From: DAOUBP01 sp964474695
Lineage (GTDB): Bacteria > Chloroflexota > Anaerolineae > CG2-30-64-16
Direction: 5' to 3'
NCBI GenBank assembly: GCA_964474695.1
Contig: CAYYTK010000024.1
Span: 8,066 to 72,065, forward strand
Length of the DNA stretch: 64,000 nt
A program made the translations under genes and the position numbers. This document shows, in pieces, positions 12,201-18,663 of this stretch; position 1 is the stretch's first letter; every line of letters begins with the position of its first letter. The notes below the pieces were generated by a model that was not told the DNA's origin, did no database searches, and saw only the letters and a program-made list of their open reading frames with translations.

Positions 12201-12281
12201 CTCCGGCTTGGCTTGCTGCGACTTGAGAGCCAAACGCTAATCGCAGATTCGATCATCATGCGATTGATGGTTCAAGAATGA
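6297..12281 (+). CDS. giant STAND/AAA-type ATPase
   Basis: 1994 residues. The N-terminal third is helical and ends in a Pro/Glu-rich linker (about residues 355-490). The middle is strongly helical with probable coiled coil (about 870-1070). An AAA/STAND-like NTPase starts near residue 1294 with FFGRED, then a P-loop YGGRQLGKSAL (about 1317-1327) and Walker B VIVMLDEAD (D1411). A winged-helix-like region follows, and a long C-terminal part shows no known motif. In STAND proteins one arm senses a ligand and another triggers an effector. No effector domain is evident here, but the next gene overlaps by four bases and carries a HEPN motif. Probably the sensor/switch of a defence module. Confidence 0.8.
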   Translation: MTTHVNKPMPLSILNKAMNEDFRSIVVRRALDWADRASAQARRGFCAALRKDVRLSGFTDSSRALNSPKRPALAAETIKASHYSNELMGAILRVWDESHAELHRVALEFLRNSAEPVQEPVLIETEFPAVWSTDDMETAASEFLRQHASFDEDDVALMLCYLSGRAPVPVEVLEHLASAATSMDRSQQPESGTLQVAVPTQLTSRSEVPIVSDTPTIFMDVLARLQALSPDAQEWDRMPLLIASIEALGQSKRAEREQGRDQLRQALITLHREAEAALDWWGYDIGAWSADSCPWNQAAELAVQIGQWQTDLLQHAHLRQAPTTSRAEEQSRRKAVDELEVNIQRCHAELDATLSSGGPGPGGPRDDEKAPTRIPPEPAEEVAPSPAGLVSGVADLSVVPVQETKQAEPVPPRADVAEAPPAGPISPETSEPQVIESPYDIAGFEVIEPVEGPIGEPPLKALQPSVKTSAPASIQEEPASTPFAAPMDESDAAWHTLLWGMVAEDDLAGAYWLVRSLIAMGRPTPIPEWLLAALLGSRWITADTAGLARDLLQIANSHVTTDHAPTLELLSLAAALRPALTAPYSGMVAWLNTPSCCPALRDLVEAIHLFAGFGIGLHQEDVLGVAGEEQRDEAIAAAAREARNWLDGASSRRERVSSVWHALVGSKGALREFLLPVSENRQEKVDAVRSELRMWQDRPAVYKRFDEMNVAASIGRPERVIGSGKQDLYREVERATELAARWCDLVERARAIAARGDWFGEQIAELREGIETDLPGIEAALDQLIASQPVDVASSGRALRISLRQLRELLNLVIADEQPPVAASALETPIAALDSLDAMLANRLLYLPEVALNNAGAPTQEGMLKIASVLQTTRHEDRTIYSAAQQWLIQQDYRFFDRVFAATTDENLAADLRQRYDEALTASRAALRASIDETGSLLEQALLDQVINDEERANYGSRFASLALEEVRNFKAKLADLEQVRLEIHQRYEQRLAYLQEQYELIADRFSASHIPAERQKEALALVASALERRDVRVVDESLARLREVLDTGATLPDDWYAPAASRDYLEEFRSASQRIELWLEQTRGDLRALADAAQNGTTAAGIQFGRLGEPRRKEASEAFLSWRALKQSSGKGNNAAWIATILRYLGFDLKTGAGASVAVEPIGTDWLHARVQMAAGDLARPIPEFGSQAQGHYDVICLWERPGADTIAARLRDLNLDIHTVIVLYLGRITDRQKRDVIRVSRDRELAIAVLDETLLVFLGQEHDVRLPAFLRCTLPFSALNPYRPFQAGDVPREMFFGREDMAREILRQGGSCLVYGGRQLGKSALLRHVERQFHRPERDQYAWIENMKLVFDPPAGKSFSNIWRSLREGFKAHGLLDSRVSTDRSEEIARYIRESMRSNPGRRVIVMLDEADSFLDADAREGFRTVVALRELMLGTGQRFKIVFAGLQNVQRFQGIPDQPLAHFGTPICVGPLEAGEAQQLVRQPLEVLGYRFANDSAVLRILSYTNYHPGLIQYFCQELLKHLRDHASAMLPPQVVLQEDIEAVYRSSQVRERIRERFEWTLALDMHYQAIAWALIEDQGKDRDGYGRAYSPGNISHLVREWWPAGFQDISTDQLRGWLDELCGLGVLVRNVNNGQYRLRSPNMVRLLGKETDIEERLLELNTKPPVVAMEADSHHAPLDDRASRYGPLTYAQERSLSQPRFGVGLIFASEALGWKLLPAAIRRFLPADLPAGFGDCTHIPTTLAAEDLDDWLKEYLKSHAKTERMILYREVRCADSPAMAGLVDKALRFCQRHQAKDRWMRLLFLFDPQSTWQWVGLPEPERLGLEEAADAALWPWPWTASAVRRRLAQHEKWDNNDEGTKAALQATGGWPHLLDVLFERCGKESDLRPSAGQFAQELVDPISQLASDFRSGLGVDKNKLGHRILKFVIEDGHGQLAEEDLTPVLIGGAPELTEVQCHQAKDFLLRLGLLRLESQTLIADSIIMRLMVQE

Positions 12282-13588
12282 GGTCCCGGTTTCTTGATCT
12301 GCTGGCGCAGCTTCCCAGTGTGAAGGCATTCGTTGACAACATCACTGAGGACATCGGCGCCCGGCGAAGTGTTGTGGTCTTGGTGCCGGTCACCGTTAGT
12401 CCCGGTTGGGTGTGGTCTTTGCTAGATGCCGGGCTGTGGCGTCGCCAGTTTCTCGTTGAGTCGCTAGATTCGCTGGCTCTTGGCAGCGGCGGTACGCCTG
12501 TCGAGGCACTGGGTGAGGCACTACACGTCAAGTGGCCCGCACAACAATCGAGAGATGTGGCTTCCCTCATGATGAGCGAAGGCCTGCCAGATGTTGTTGT
12601 ACTCGAGGGTATCGAGACCCTGGAGCCAGCGCGGCGTGACGCATGGCTGCGTTTCGTGGGGCAATGGGCTCAGATAGGCCAGAATCTGGCAGGGCGATCT
12701 TCACCTACGCCGGTTCTCTGCGCTATTCTCCAGCCTGCCTGTTTTGCTTTCGATGCCCTCGAGAGCAACGTCTTGCTTGGGATTCACTGGTGGTGGGGGC
12801 TCCCCTCTGTTCTCGAACTCAAGCTCCTGTGTCGGCTCGCAAGTCGGAAAGACATGGGCAACGGCTCGGATGCCAGATGGCTGGAATATCTTCTACCGGC
12901 CCTGGCCACCAACGATATCGTTCTCCTCGAAAGGCTGTGGGACGCCCATCTGGTGCAGATCGATCAATTCATGGCTTGCATACGGGAACTTGGGCATGAG
13001 AGAGAGTGGACTGGTGATTGCCTAAGGCAATGGGGAGCCGCTCAGTTGATGAGCTCCAATCTCGGCCGAAACGGCCCACTTCCACCGGTGCCCCCAGCAA
13101 ATGTGCGCGTCTTGTGGTCGCGCGGAGCAGTCCACGCGACCCATGAGTATGGCGTCGAGCTGCATCCTTCCGCCCTCCATATGCTCGGCCGCCAAAGCGA
13201 GCTGCAGCATCGCCTCTGGCGAGGACAGGCCGAACTACTACAGCCTACGCTGGATAGCATTCGACTGGACTTCTGCAGCTACCTCACGCGGTCATACGGC
13301 AGAGAATGGCCTGTAAGATGGTTCAGACCTGAACATCCGGACGAAGAGGCCGCCGTCCGTGAGAATCCTCTGGCTTGTCAGTGGGGCTACCTTGAGTGGC
13401 TGATCAAGAATTGTCCTCAGTTGTCACGCGAGCGTCGCTGGCTGTCTTTGATCACGCCAGCTGCACGCGCGCGGAATGCCGTCGCCCACTACCGAGTTGT
13501 TTCTCGTGGGGATTATGAACACATCTTGCTGCAGCATAGGCAATTCGCAGAGGCAACAATGACCCCGACTGGCGCAGCATTCTCGTGA
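12278..13588 (+). CDS. protein with C-terminal HEPN RNase motif, partner of the giant ATPase
   Basis: 436 residues whose ATG overlaps the TGA of the preceding gene (ATGA), so translation is coupled. Near the C-terminus the protein reads RNAVAH, with R399, N400 and H404. This matches the HEPN nuclease signature R-x4-6-H with a polar residue after the arginine, and it lies in a predicted helix followed by a second helix (SRGDYEHILLQHR). The body has short hydrophobic strands typical of a Rossmann-like or degenerate NTPase fold but no P-loop. Inference: an RNA-cleaving or abortive-infection effector controlled by the STAND-type neighbour. It could instead be a non-catalytic HEPN dimerisation module. 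Confidence 0.75.
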   Translation: MRSRFLDLLAQLPSVKAFVDNITEDIGARRSVVVLVPVTVSPGWVWSLLDAGLWRRQFLVESLDSLALGSGGTPVEALGEALHVKWPAQQSRDVASLMMSEGLPDVVVLEGIETLEPARRDAWLRFVGQWAQIGQNLAGRSSPTPVLCAILQPACFAFDALESNVLLGIHWWWGLPSVLELKLLCRLASRKDMGNGSDARWLEYLLPALATNDIVLLERLWDAHLVQIDQFMACIRELGHEREWTGDCLRQWGAAQLMSSNLGRNGPLPPVPPANVRVLWSRGAVHATHEYGVELHPSALHMLGRQSELQHRLWRGQAELLQPTLDSIRLDFCSYLTRSYGREWPVRWFRPEHPDEEAAVRENPLACQWGYLEWLIKNCPQLSRERRWLSLITPAARARNAVAHYRVVSRGDYEHILLQHRQFAEATMTPTGAAFS

Positions 13589-13894
13589 GTATCTGGACCG
13601 TTTCTTGAACCCAAGACCCCGAGACCGGAGAGATGGCTTGCTGTGACTACCCCATGGTGTGCGCTGAAATGCTGGTAGTGCTTTACTGGTTGCCACTCCA
13701 ACATTGACGCCGCCCCAACCCTGAGGTAGAGTCAACTCAGGGTCGCCTTTCAGCAGCCAATCCCACCGTCCAGCGGACTTCCGTTCTTCCAGGACGCTTG
13801 CGACCCGACAGCAGGCCATCTCGCCGAAGCATTCTGCGCTCGGTTCGAGGTGATCTGCTCTCGGGCCGCAAACATCTGACACGGAGCGAGAGCC
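13589..13894. other. 306-base gap after the HEPN gene
   Basis: No gene was seen. It contains the stem-loop CCCTGAG/CTCAGGG (13719-13742) followed by only a short T run, so at most a weak terminator. A stretch at about 13757-13825 loosely resembles 5638-5704. The end supplies a GGAGCGAGAG ribosome binding site for the next gene. Confidence 0.5.
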
Positions 13895-14146
13895 ATGCTG
13901 CACAGTCCGCTGTTCTTCGTCTGGATCGGCTGGGTGCTGATCGTCGGCGTCATCGCTGTGGTGCGCGGGATCTACGCCAGGCGGGAGAATGCCGAGCGGG
14001 AACAGAGGCGCACGGAACGCGCTTCGCGACGGGTCGGACGCACTCAGCATCCGATCAGTCTCCCGCAGCGCCACTACCTGCCGCCTGACTACCGCCAGCA
14101 CCTCATTGATGCCGGCATCATCAAGCCTGCGGGCGATCCTACCTGA
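13895..14146 (+). CDS. small single-pass membrane protein
   Basis: 83 residues. One hydrophobic helix at about residues 4-24 is followed at once by a very basic stretch (RRENAEREQRR...) and a Pro/Tyr-rich tail, so the tail should be cytoplasmic. The ribosome binding site GGAGCGAGAG lies upstream of the ATG. A rho-independent terminator follows at 14188-14220. Base composition here already resembles the GC-rich right part rather than the defence block. No family recognised. Confidence 0.6.
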   Translation: MLHSPLFFVWIGWVLIVGVIAVVRGIYARRENAEREQRRTERASRRVGRTQHPISLPQRHYLPPDYRQHLIDAGIIKPAGDPT

Positions 14147-14184
14147 CCGGGCTTACGTCCCGGATAGGCAAGCTTACGCTTGCC
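14147..14184. repeat. two short palindromes with CTTACG loops
   Basis: CCGGGCTTACGTCCCGG (14147-14163) and GGCAAGCTTACGCTTGCC (14167-14184) are consecutive palindromes. The first recurs as its exact reverse complement at 14569-14585, on the other side of the WGR-domain gene. Confidence 0.7.
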
Positions 14185-14187
14185 ATG

Positions 14188-14220
14188 AACGCCAGACATC
14201 AGTTCTGGCGTTTCTTCTTT
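14188..14220 (+). terminator. rho-independent terminator after the small membrane protein gene
   Basis: Perfect nine-base stem AACGCCAGA/TCTGGCGTT with a seven-base loop, followed by TCTTCTTT, reading on the plus strand. Confidence 0.75.
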
Positions 14221-14234
14221 GAGCAGCACCCGTC

Positions 14235-14501
14235 ATGGACTTCGAGCAGGCGCCCGACGACTTCGGGTACATCGTCTTCGACCGCACCGACCGGGAGGCG
14301 GACGCGCGACGCTTCTACATGATCGCCTGGCAGGCCACCCTGGTCGATGACGGCGCAGTGGTGCGCACCTTTGGCCGCAAGGGGCGCTGGAAGCGCGTCA
14401 TCACCACCCCTTACCCCTCGCTCCAGGCTGCCTGGCCTTTCATTCGCGCCACGGTCAAGACCCGCCTCCGCCATCACTACCGCATCGTCGAATCCGGCTG
14501 A
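14235..14501 (+). CDS. WGR-domain protein
   Basis: 88 residues forming a single WGR domain: a YIVFDRTD strand at the start, then VVRTFGRKGRWKRV (about residues 45-58) in place of the canonical W-G-R core, and a final helix-strand HHYRIVESG. WGR domains bind nucleic acid ends or nicked DNA in PARP-type proteins and also occur alone in bacteria. The tryptophan of the name motif is phenylalanine here. The gene faces the minus-strand operon and is separated from it by that operon's terminator. The exact start is supported by the domain boundary rather than by a strong ribosome binding site. Confidence 0.7.
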   Translation: MDFEQAPDDFGYIVFDRTDREADARRFYMIAWQATLVDDGAVVRTFGRKGRWKRVITTPYPSLQAAWPFIRATVKTRLRHHYRIVESG

Positions 14502-14512
14502 CCCCGCCCAAC

Positions 14513-14538
14513 AAAAAAGGCCCAGCCGAAGCTGAGCC
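14513..14538 (-). terminator. terminator of the 26-14.6 kb minus-strand operon
   Basis: Read on the minus strand it is GGCTCAGC, a UUCG tetraloop, then GCTGGGCC with one G-U pair, followed by six T. It lies about 55 bases past the stop of the metallopeptidase-VWA gene. Confidence 0.85.
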
Positions 14539-14568
14539 TCTGGCCTGACACGAGAATCAGGCCGCGGT

Positions 14569-14585
14569 GCCGGGACGTAAGCCCG
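14569..14585. repeat. second copy of the 17-base palindrome, inverted
   Basis: CCGGGACGTAAGCCCGG is the exact reverse complement of 14147-14163. The two copies bracket the WGR gene and the operon terminator. Confidence 0.75.
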
Positions 14586-14592
14586 GCGGTAA

Positions 14593-16062
14593 TCAGGCGA
14601 CCGTGGCCCGGGGGATGAGCAGCGCCATCGCCCAGGGCAGGTCGCGCGGGTCTTTGAGCACGATCACCGAGTTGCAGATCTCGGCCATCTTCTCCGGCTT
14701 GCCGTCGGGGATCACCACCGCCCCCGTGCGCGCCCGGTCGGGCGTCGCCGCGTAGGGCACGTAGCCGTCCCCGTCGGTGACCAGCACCACCCAATGGTTC
14801 GGGTAGCGCCGCCACAGGTCGGCCAGGAAGGCGAAGTAGGTGCCGCCCTCGGTGGGCCAGGCCGCCGGCGCAAAGAGGAGCGCATCGCCCCACCCCGCGC
14901 CGATCAGCCACGTGTCGTCGAACAGCACCCCGACCACGTCCCCGCCGGCGTCGCGCACGGCCAGGGCGATGGCCTGGGCCGCCACCCGCGCCGCCCAGAT
15001 CTTCCCCTTCGAGTACCACATCGACTCGCTGACGTCCAGGCAGATGACCACCTGGGGTCGGGGAGCGGAGCGGCCGGGCAGGTCCAGCCGGAACGGGATG
15101 CCGTCCCCGCGGGCCGCCTCCCGGCGATCCAGCCGGCCGGGCGCGACCACCTCGACGCCGCCCTTCGGGACGGCGAAGCGCAGCCGGATGGCCCGGGCGA
15201 TGGTCACCGCGTCGGGCTCCGGCGGGCCGGGCTGCACGGGCAGCTCCTTGCGCTCCTGGCCGTCCATCGGCTCACGCTCGCGGGTGTTGGCCTGCGCCTC
15301 GACCTGCGCCGCCTGGCCGGTGCCGCGGGCGGCGATCTTGGGGTCGCCGAGCGGCATGGTCAGGCCTGAGCTGGCCTTGAGCTCCGGAAACTGCTCGATG
15401 ATCTGCCGCAGCAGGCCGGGCAGCTCCTTGGCCGCGGTCCAGTGCGCGGCGGCCAGCAAGCCCAGAAACTCTTTGACCTGCTGGCCCCAGGGCTCGGCGT
15501 CGAAAACGGCATCGAGTACCCGGTAGGTCGGCAGACTGTACCACTCCGCCGCGAACGGCTGATTCGTTTGGGCGAACCGCCCGGCCAGCGCCGCCGCGCA
15601 GGCGACGCCGGCGAAGTCGGCGCCGACTTGCCTCAGCTCGGCCAGGTACTCGGCCATGCGCGCCCGGTTGACCGCATCGCGTACGGCGGTCAAAGGGACG
15701 GCCAACGGCGGAAAGAGACAGGCCACCTGCGCCTCGCCCTGGATGTCCAACAGGATGTTGGCCAGCCAGTGCGGCGCGCCGGTCTCCTGTTCCACTTGCT
15801 GGAGCTCTTCCAACGGCTGCAGGAAGTGCCCCAGCTCGTGCGCCAGCAGCCCGATGGCCACCGGCGCGTCCTGCGTCACGTCGACGCCCTCGAACGCCGG
15901 CGGCAGCCAGATGTGCACTCCGTCGGTCGAGGCGGTATCGTCCTCGGCCACGGTGACCGCCGCCTGCACCAGCCGCGATGTGGCCGGCGCGACGACGGCC
16001 AGCACCTGGTTGGCCGCGGCGTTGAGCGTGCGTTCGACGGACGGTGCGTTCTGCGTGTACAT
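14593..16062 (-). CDS. metallopeptidase-like plus von Willebrand A domain protein
   Basis: 489 residues. The N-terminal part carries HELGH at about residues 75-79 with downstream acidic residues (DIQGEAQ), a zinc-metallopeptidase signature. The C-terminal third is a VWA domain with a MIDAS motif DVSES (D-x-S-x-S), followed by the VLVTDGDG strand. Fused peptidase-like and VWA proteins usually work with a MoxR-type AAA ATPase, and such a gene lies just upstream (16075-17265), 12 bases away. MoxR-VWA pairs remodel or assemble protein complexes, often with metal. Its role in this element is unknown. It is the last gene of the operon. Confidence 0.82.
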   Translation of the reverse strand: MYTQNAPSVERTLNAAANQVLAVVAPATSRLVQAAVTVAEDDTASTDGVHIWLPPAFEGVDVTQDAPVAIGLLAHELGHFLQPLEELQQVEQETGAPHWLANILLDIQGEAQVACLFPPLAVPLTAVRDAVNRARMAEYLAELRQVGADFAGVACAAALAGRFAQTNQPFAAEWYSLPTYRVLDAVFDAEPWGQQVKEFLGLLAAAHWTAAKELPGLLRQIIEQFPELKASSGLTMPLGDPKIAARGTGQAAQVEAQANTREREPMDGQERKELPVQPGPPEPDAVTIARAIRLRFAVPKGGVEVVAPGRLDRREAARGDGIPFRLDLPGRSAPRPQVVICLDVSESMWYSKGKIWAARVAAQAIALAVRDAGGDVVGVLFDDTWLIGAGWGDALLFAPAAWPTEGGTYFAFLADLWRRYPNHWVVLVTDGDGYVPYAATPDRARTGAVVIPDGKPEKMAEICNSVIVLKDPRDLPWAMALLIPRATVA

Positions 16063-16074
16063 GGCGCCCTCCCG

Positions 16075-17265
16075 CTACGCGACCGTGACCCCGATGCCCT
16101 GCAGCACCTTGCGGAACCCCTCGGCGGCTGCAGGGTCAATCGCCCCGAGCCGGCCGAAGTAGCCCGCCAGGAACCGCCGGTCGTCGGGCGCCTCGGCGGT
16201 CGTGAGCGCCTGGTACTCGATGGGCAGCGGCAGCTGCCCGCCCTGCACCGCCTTCCACGACGCCTCGATGGCGTTCTGCACCGGGGTCGTGAAGAGGCGG
16301 GCCACGGCCGGCGCGAACGCCACCGGCACCGGCGTCACCCGGCGCACCACCGCCGGGTCCAGGACGCTGCCCCAGGGATTGCAGGCCAGCGCCAGCTTCG
16401 CCCGCGAGCAGGGCGCCCACTCGACGCCCCACAAGGGCGCTTCGAGCAGCCGCACGAACTCGTCGGTCCGGATGCCCATGGCCTGCGCCACGCTCGGCGG
16501 CGTCGGCAGGAGCGGCCGGACGAGGATGTCCTGCGCCCGCGTGTTGAAGCGGAGGAACTCGTCGATGAACAGCAGGACTTGTTCCCCGTCCCGCGCCCGC
16601 CGGAAGGCCCGGGCGAACGGCCCGGCGATCTCGACCCCGCCGGCCATCTTGACGCCGGCCAGGTCCGCATCGGCGAACGAGGGGCTGCCCGAGACCTCCT
16701 CGAAGCCCCAGGCGTTGCGGGTGGCCACCAGCCGGACCGCGGAGGTCTTGCCGCAGCCGGTGGGGCCGATCAGGAAGGGCACCTCGCCGGCGGCCAGCAC
16801 CGCCTCCACCTGGTCGGCGAGGGCGGCGATCGCCCCGGCCACGGCCTGCAGGATCTTGTCCCGGAAGGTCGCGGCCGGCACCGGTGAGGGCGGTGTGGCC
16901 GTGGTGGGCGGCGCGGCCTGGGCCGGGCCCGCACCGAGCACCAGGATGTTCCCGGTGTCGGGCACGGGGCCGACCTTAAGCGCCAGCGCCAGCAGGTGTT
17001 TGCACGGCTGGCTGAAGTGTTGGCCCCGCTGTTGCCAGTCGGGGCAGTCGCACTCCAGGTCCAGCACGGCCGGGTTCGTCGCGTCCAGCGTGATGCTGGT
17101 CCGGTAACGGCCGACGATCTCGCCGGCGATCTCCTGCGCCGTGGCGGTGCTGACCCGCACCCGGCCCAGGTCGACGATCTCCTGCGCGCGCTCGACGCGG
17201 CGCTGGTCCACGGTGCCCCACTGGCGCAGCAGGTCCAGCAGGGCGGGCTGTGCTCCTTGTGTCAT
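16075..17265 (-). CDS. SWIM zinc-finger plus MoxR-like AAA ATPase
   Basis: 396 residues from the ATG at 17265, chosen because AAGGAGAC lies just upstream and the longer frame has non-coding character. An N-terminal SWIM finger reads CDCPDWQQRG...CKH (CxCx(n)CxH; about residues 72-95). The AAA domain has a P-loop IGPTGCGKTS and Walker B LLFIDEF, then the sensor region LALACNPWG, typical of MoxR/CoxD-type ATPases. Partner of the downstream VWA protein. A second stand-alone SWIM protein lies in the same operon (21685-22152), and both have the same CDxWQQRG core, so they share an origin. Confidence 0.85.
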   Translation of the reverse strand: MTQGAQPALLDLLRQWGTVDQRRVERAQEIVDLGRVRVSTATAQEIAGEIVGRYRTSITLDATNPAVLDLECDCPDWQQRGQHFSQPCKHLLALALKVGPVPDTGNILVLGAGPAQAAPPTTATPPSPVPAATFRDKILQAVAGAIAALADQVEAVLAAGEVPFLIGPTGCGKTSAVRLVATRNAWGFEEVSGSPSFADADLAGVKMAGGVEIAGPFARAFRRARDGEQVLLFIDEFLRFNTRAQDILVRPLLPTPPSVAQAMGIRTDEFVRLLEAPLWGVEWAPCSRAKLALACNPWGSVLDPAVVRRVTPVPVAFAPAVARLFTTPVQNAIEASWKAVQGGQLPLPIEYQALTTAEAPDDRRFLAGYFGRLGAIDPAAAEGFRKVLQGIGVTVA

Positions 17266-17369
17266 GGCGTGTGTCTCCTTCGGGTGTGCCGGAGGAGCGC
17301 AAGGCGTCCCGGCCGGGGCGCCCTGCGCCCGGTGCCGGGAACTGTGATGGCGGCTGAGGGCCGCCGCGG

Positions 17370-17795
17370 TCACTTGGCGTGTGATCGGCGGAGCGCGTCC
17401 GCGTCGGGCAGACGCGGGCTCCCGCCTGTGGCCGCCTGTGAATCGGGCTGCTTACCCTTGTGGCGGTAGTACAGCGCTACCGGGCCGGAGACGAGCCGGG
17501 CGAAGCGCACCAGTGAGGCGTTCGCCAGCCGGCCCAACCGGGTCGGCCCGAAGGGCGGCTCGGCCAGCCGCTCGACCGGCGCCAGGTACGCCACGCGCGG
17601 GGTGGACCCGCACAGGCGCACCCGCCAGATCTCGTACGGCTTGGGCCAGGGCCACTTCCCGCGCCAGAAGTAGCCGGACGGGAAGGCCACTTTGCCACCC
17701 GGCAGGTAGGCCATGACTGCGGTGCCGGCGCCGCGCCCCTGCCTGGCAGGCCTGCGAGCCGGCTCGAAGCAAACTTGGTAGATCTCGGTGTCCAT
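17370..17795 (-). CDS. hypothetical basic protein
   Basis: 141 residues from the ATG at 17795, preceded by AGGAGGAG. The protein is rich in Arg, Trp and Tyr, with a compact beta-like centre (YEIWRVRLCGSTPRVAYLAPVERL) and no membrane segment. It lies between the Cas4-like nuclease and the SWIM-MoxR gene in a close-packed operon. No family recognised. Basic character and context suggest nucleic-acid binding, which is inference. Confidence 0.6.
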   Translation of the reverse strand: MDTEIYQVCFEPARRPARQGRGAGTAVMAYLPGGKVAFPSGYFWRGKWPWPKPYEIWRVRLCGSTPRVAYLAPVERLAEPPFGPTRLGRLANASLVRFARLVSGPVALYYRHKGKQPDSQAATGGSPRLPDADALRRSHAK

Positions 17796-17809
17796 CGTGC
17801 GTCTCCTCC

Positions 17810-18634
17810 TCAGTCGGCGACCTTGGGCCGCGCGCTGCTCAGCCGATCCGGGCAGCACGTGGCGTGCGTGCAGTAGCGGCACAGCCAGGCCTCGACTGCG
17901 TCGCCGGCCGGCCCCGCAGGGCCGCATTCGGTGATCGCCCGCGCCTTGGCCACCGCGTGCGCCCGGGTGCGCGCCAGCCCTTCGGCGTCCGGCATCGCCA
18001 CGTCCACGGACAGCACGGTGTGCATGTCCATGTAGGTGACGCGGCCGGCCAGGGGCGGCGCATAGCCGTTCTCGGCCAGCAGCCAGGCGTAGAGCCAGAG
18101 CTGCCGGCGGTGCTGCGGCTTGGGCAGGTCCAGGCTGGTCATGGCCTTGCCGAAGCTGTTGATCGTCTTGTAGTCCAGCGCCGTGCGGGTCAGCGGGTCG
18201 TAGTGGTCGATCTTGCCCGACACCCAGGCCCGCGCGCCGGCACGCTGGTCAGCGTCGAGCCGGACGACCAGCCGCACTTCGGCGACCGCGTCCGCCCCGG
18301 CCAGCGCTTCCAGCGCGGCGTGGAAGATCGTGCCGCGCAGCCGCGCCCAGTGGCGGCCCGGCGTCTCGAGCGGAGCCGGGCCGTGCAGGGCGTACCACGC
18401 CTGCCGCGTGCAGCCCAGGAGCGACGTGACCCTGAGCAGGGCCACGCCTGCCTCGGCCGCCCGCGCCCGCAGTTCGGCCAGCTCCATCTCGCCGGCCAGG
18501 CTGCGCGCGAGCGCGGCCAGGATCGTCGGCGGGTAGGGACAGGCCGGCTGCCGTCGGTAGCGGGCGCATGCCAGGCAGTCAGCCAGCGGCACCGGTTGAC
18601 CGGTGACTTCGCACAGCCAGAGATGTGTGTTCAT
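17810..18634 (-). CDS. Cas4/RecB-like PD-(D/E)XK nuclease with Fe-S cysteines
   Basis: 274 residues from the ATG at 18634. Nuclease motifs appear in the usual order: H105 (GTIFHAALEAL), D143 (GKIDHYD), D154-Y-K156 (ALDYKT) and Q178 in RRQLWLYAW. One cysteine at 75 plus C252, C255 and C260/C261 fit the four-cysteine Fe-S cluster of Cas4, AddB and RecB-type nucleases. An extra N-terminal cysteine group (C8, C20, C23, C32) could bind zinc. No cas1, cas2 or repeat array is nearby, so a role in element recombination or DNA-end processing is more likely than CRISPR adaptation. Confidence 0.85.
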   Translation of the reverse strand: MNTHLWLCEVTGQPVPLADCLACARYRRQPACPYPPTILAALARSLAGEMELAELRARAAEAGVALLRVTSLLGCTRQAWYALHGPAPLETPGRHWARLRGTIFHAALEALAGADAVAEVRLVVRLDADQRAGARAWVSGKIDHYDPLTRTALDYKTINSFGKAMTSLDLPKPQHRRQLWLYAWLLAENGYAPPLAGRVTYMDMHTVLSVDVAMPDAEGLARTRAHAVAKARAITECGPAGPAGDAVEAWLCRYCTHATCCPDRLSSARPKVAD

Positions 18635-18663
18635 GTGGTTGCTCCGTGTGGGGTGCGGTGAGT

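Noticed and set aside
13424..14101. 225-codon minus-strand frame across the HEPN gene end
   Set aside because: Overlaps the supported HEPN gene and the small membrane protein gene on the other strand; no motif.
15442..16887. 481-codon plus-strand frame opposite the VWA and MoxR genes
   Set aside because: Antisense shadow; basic low-complexity product, and the opposite strand has well-supported domains.
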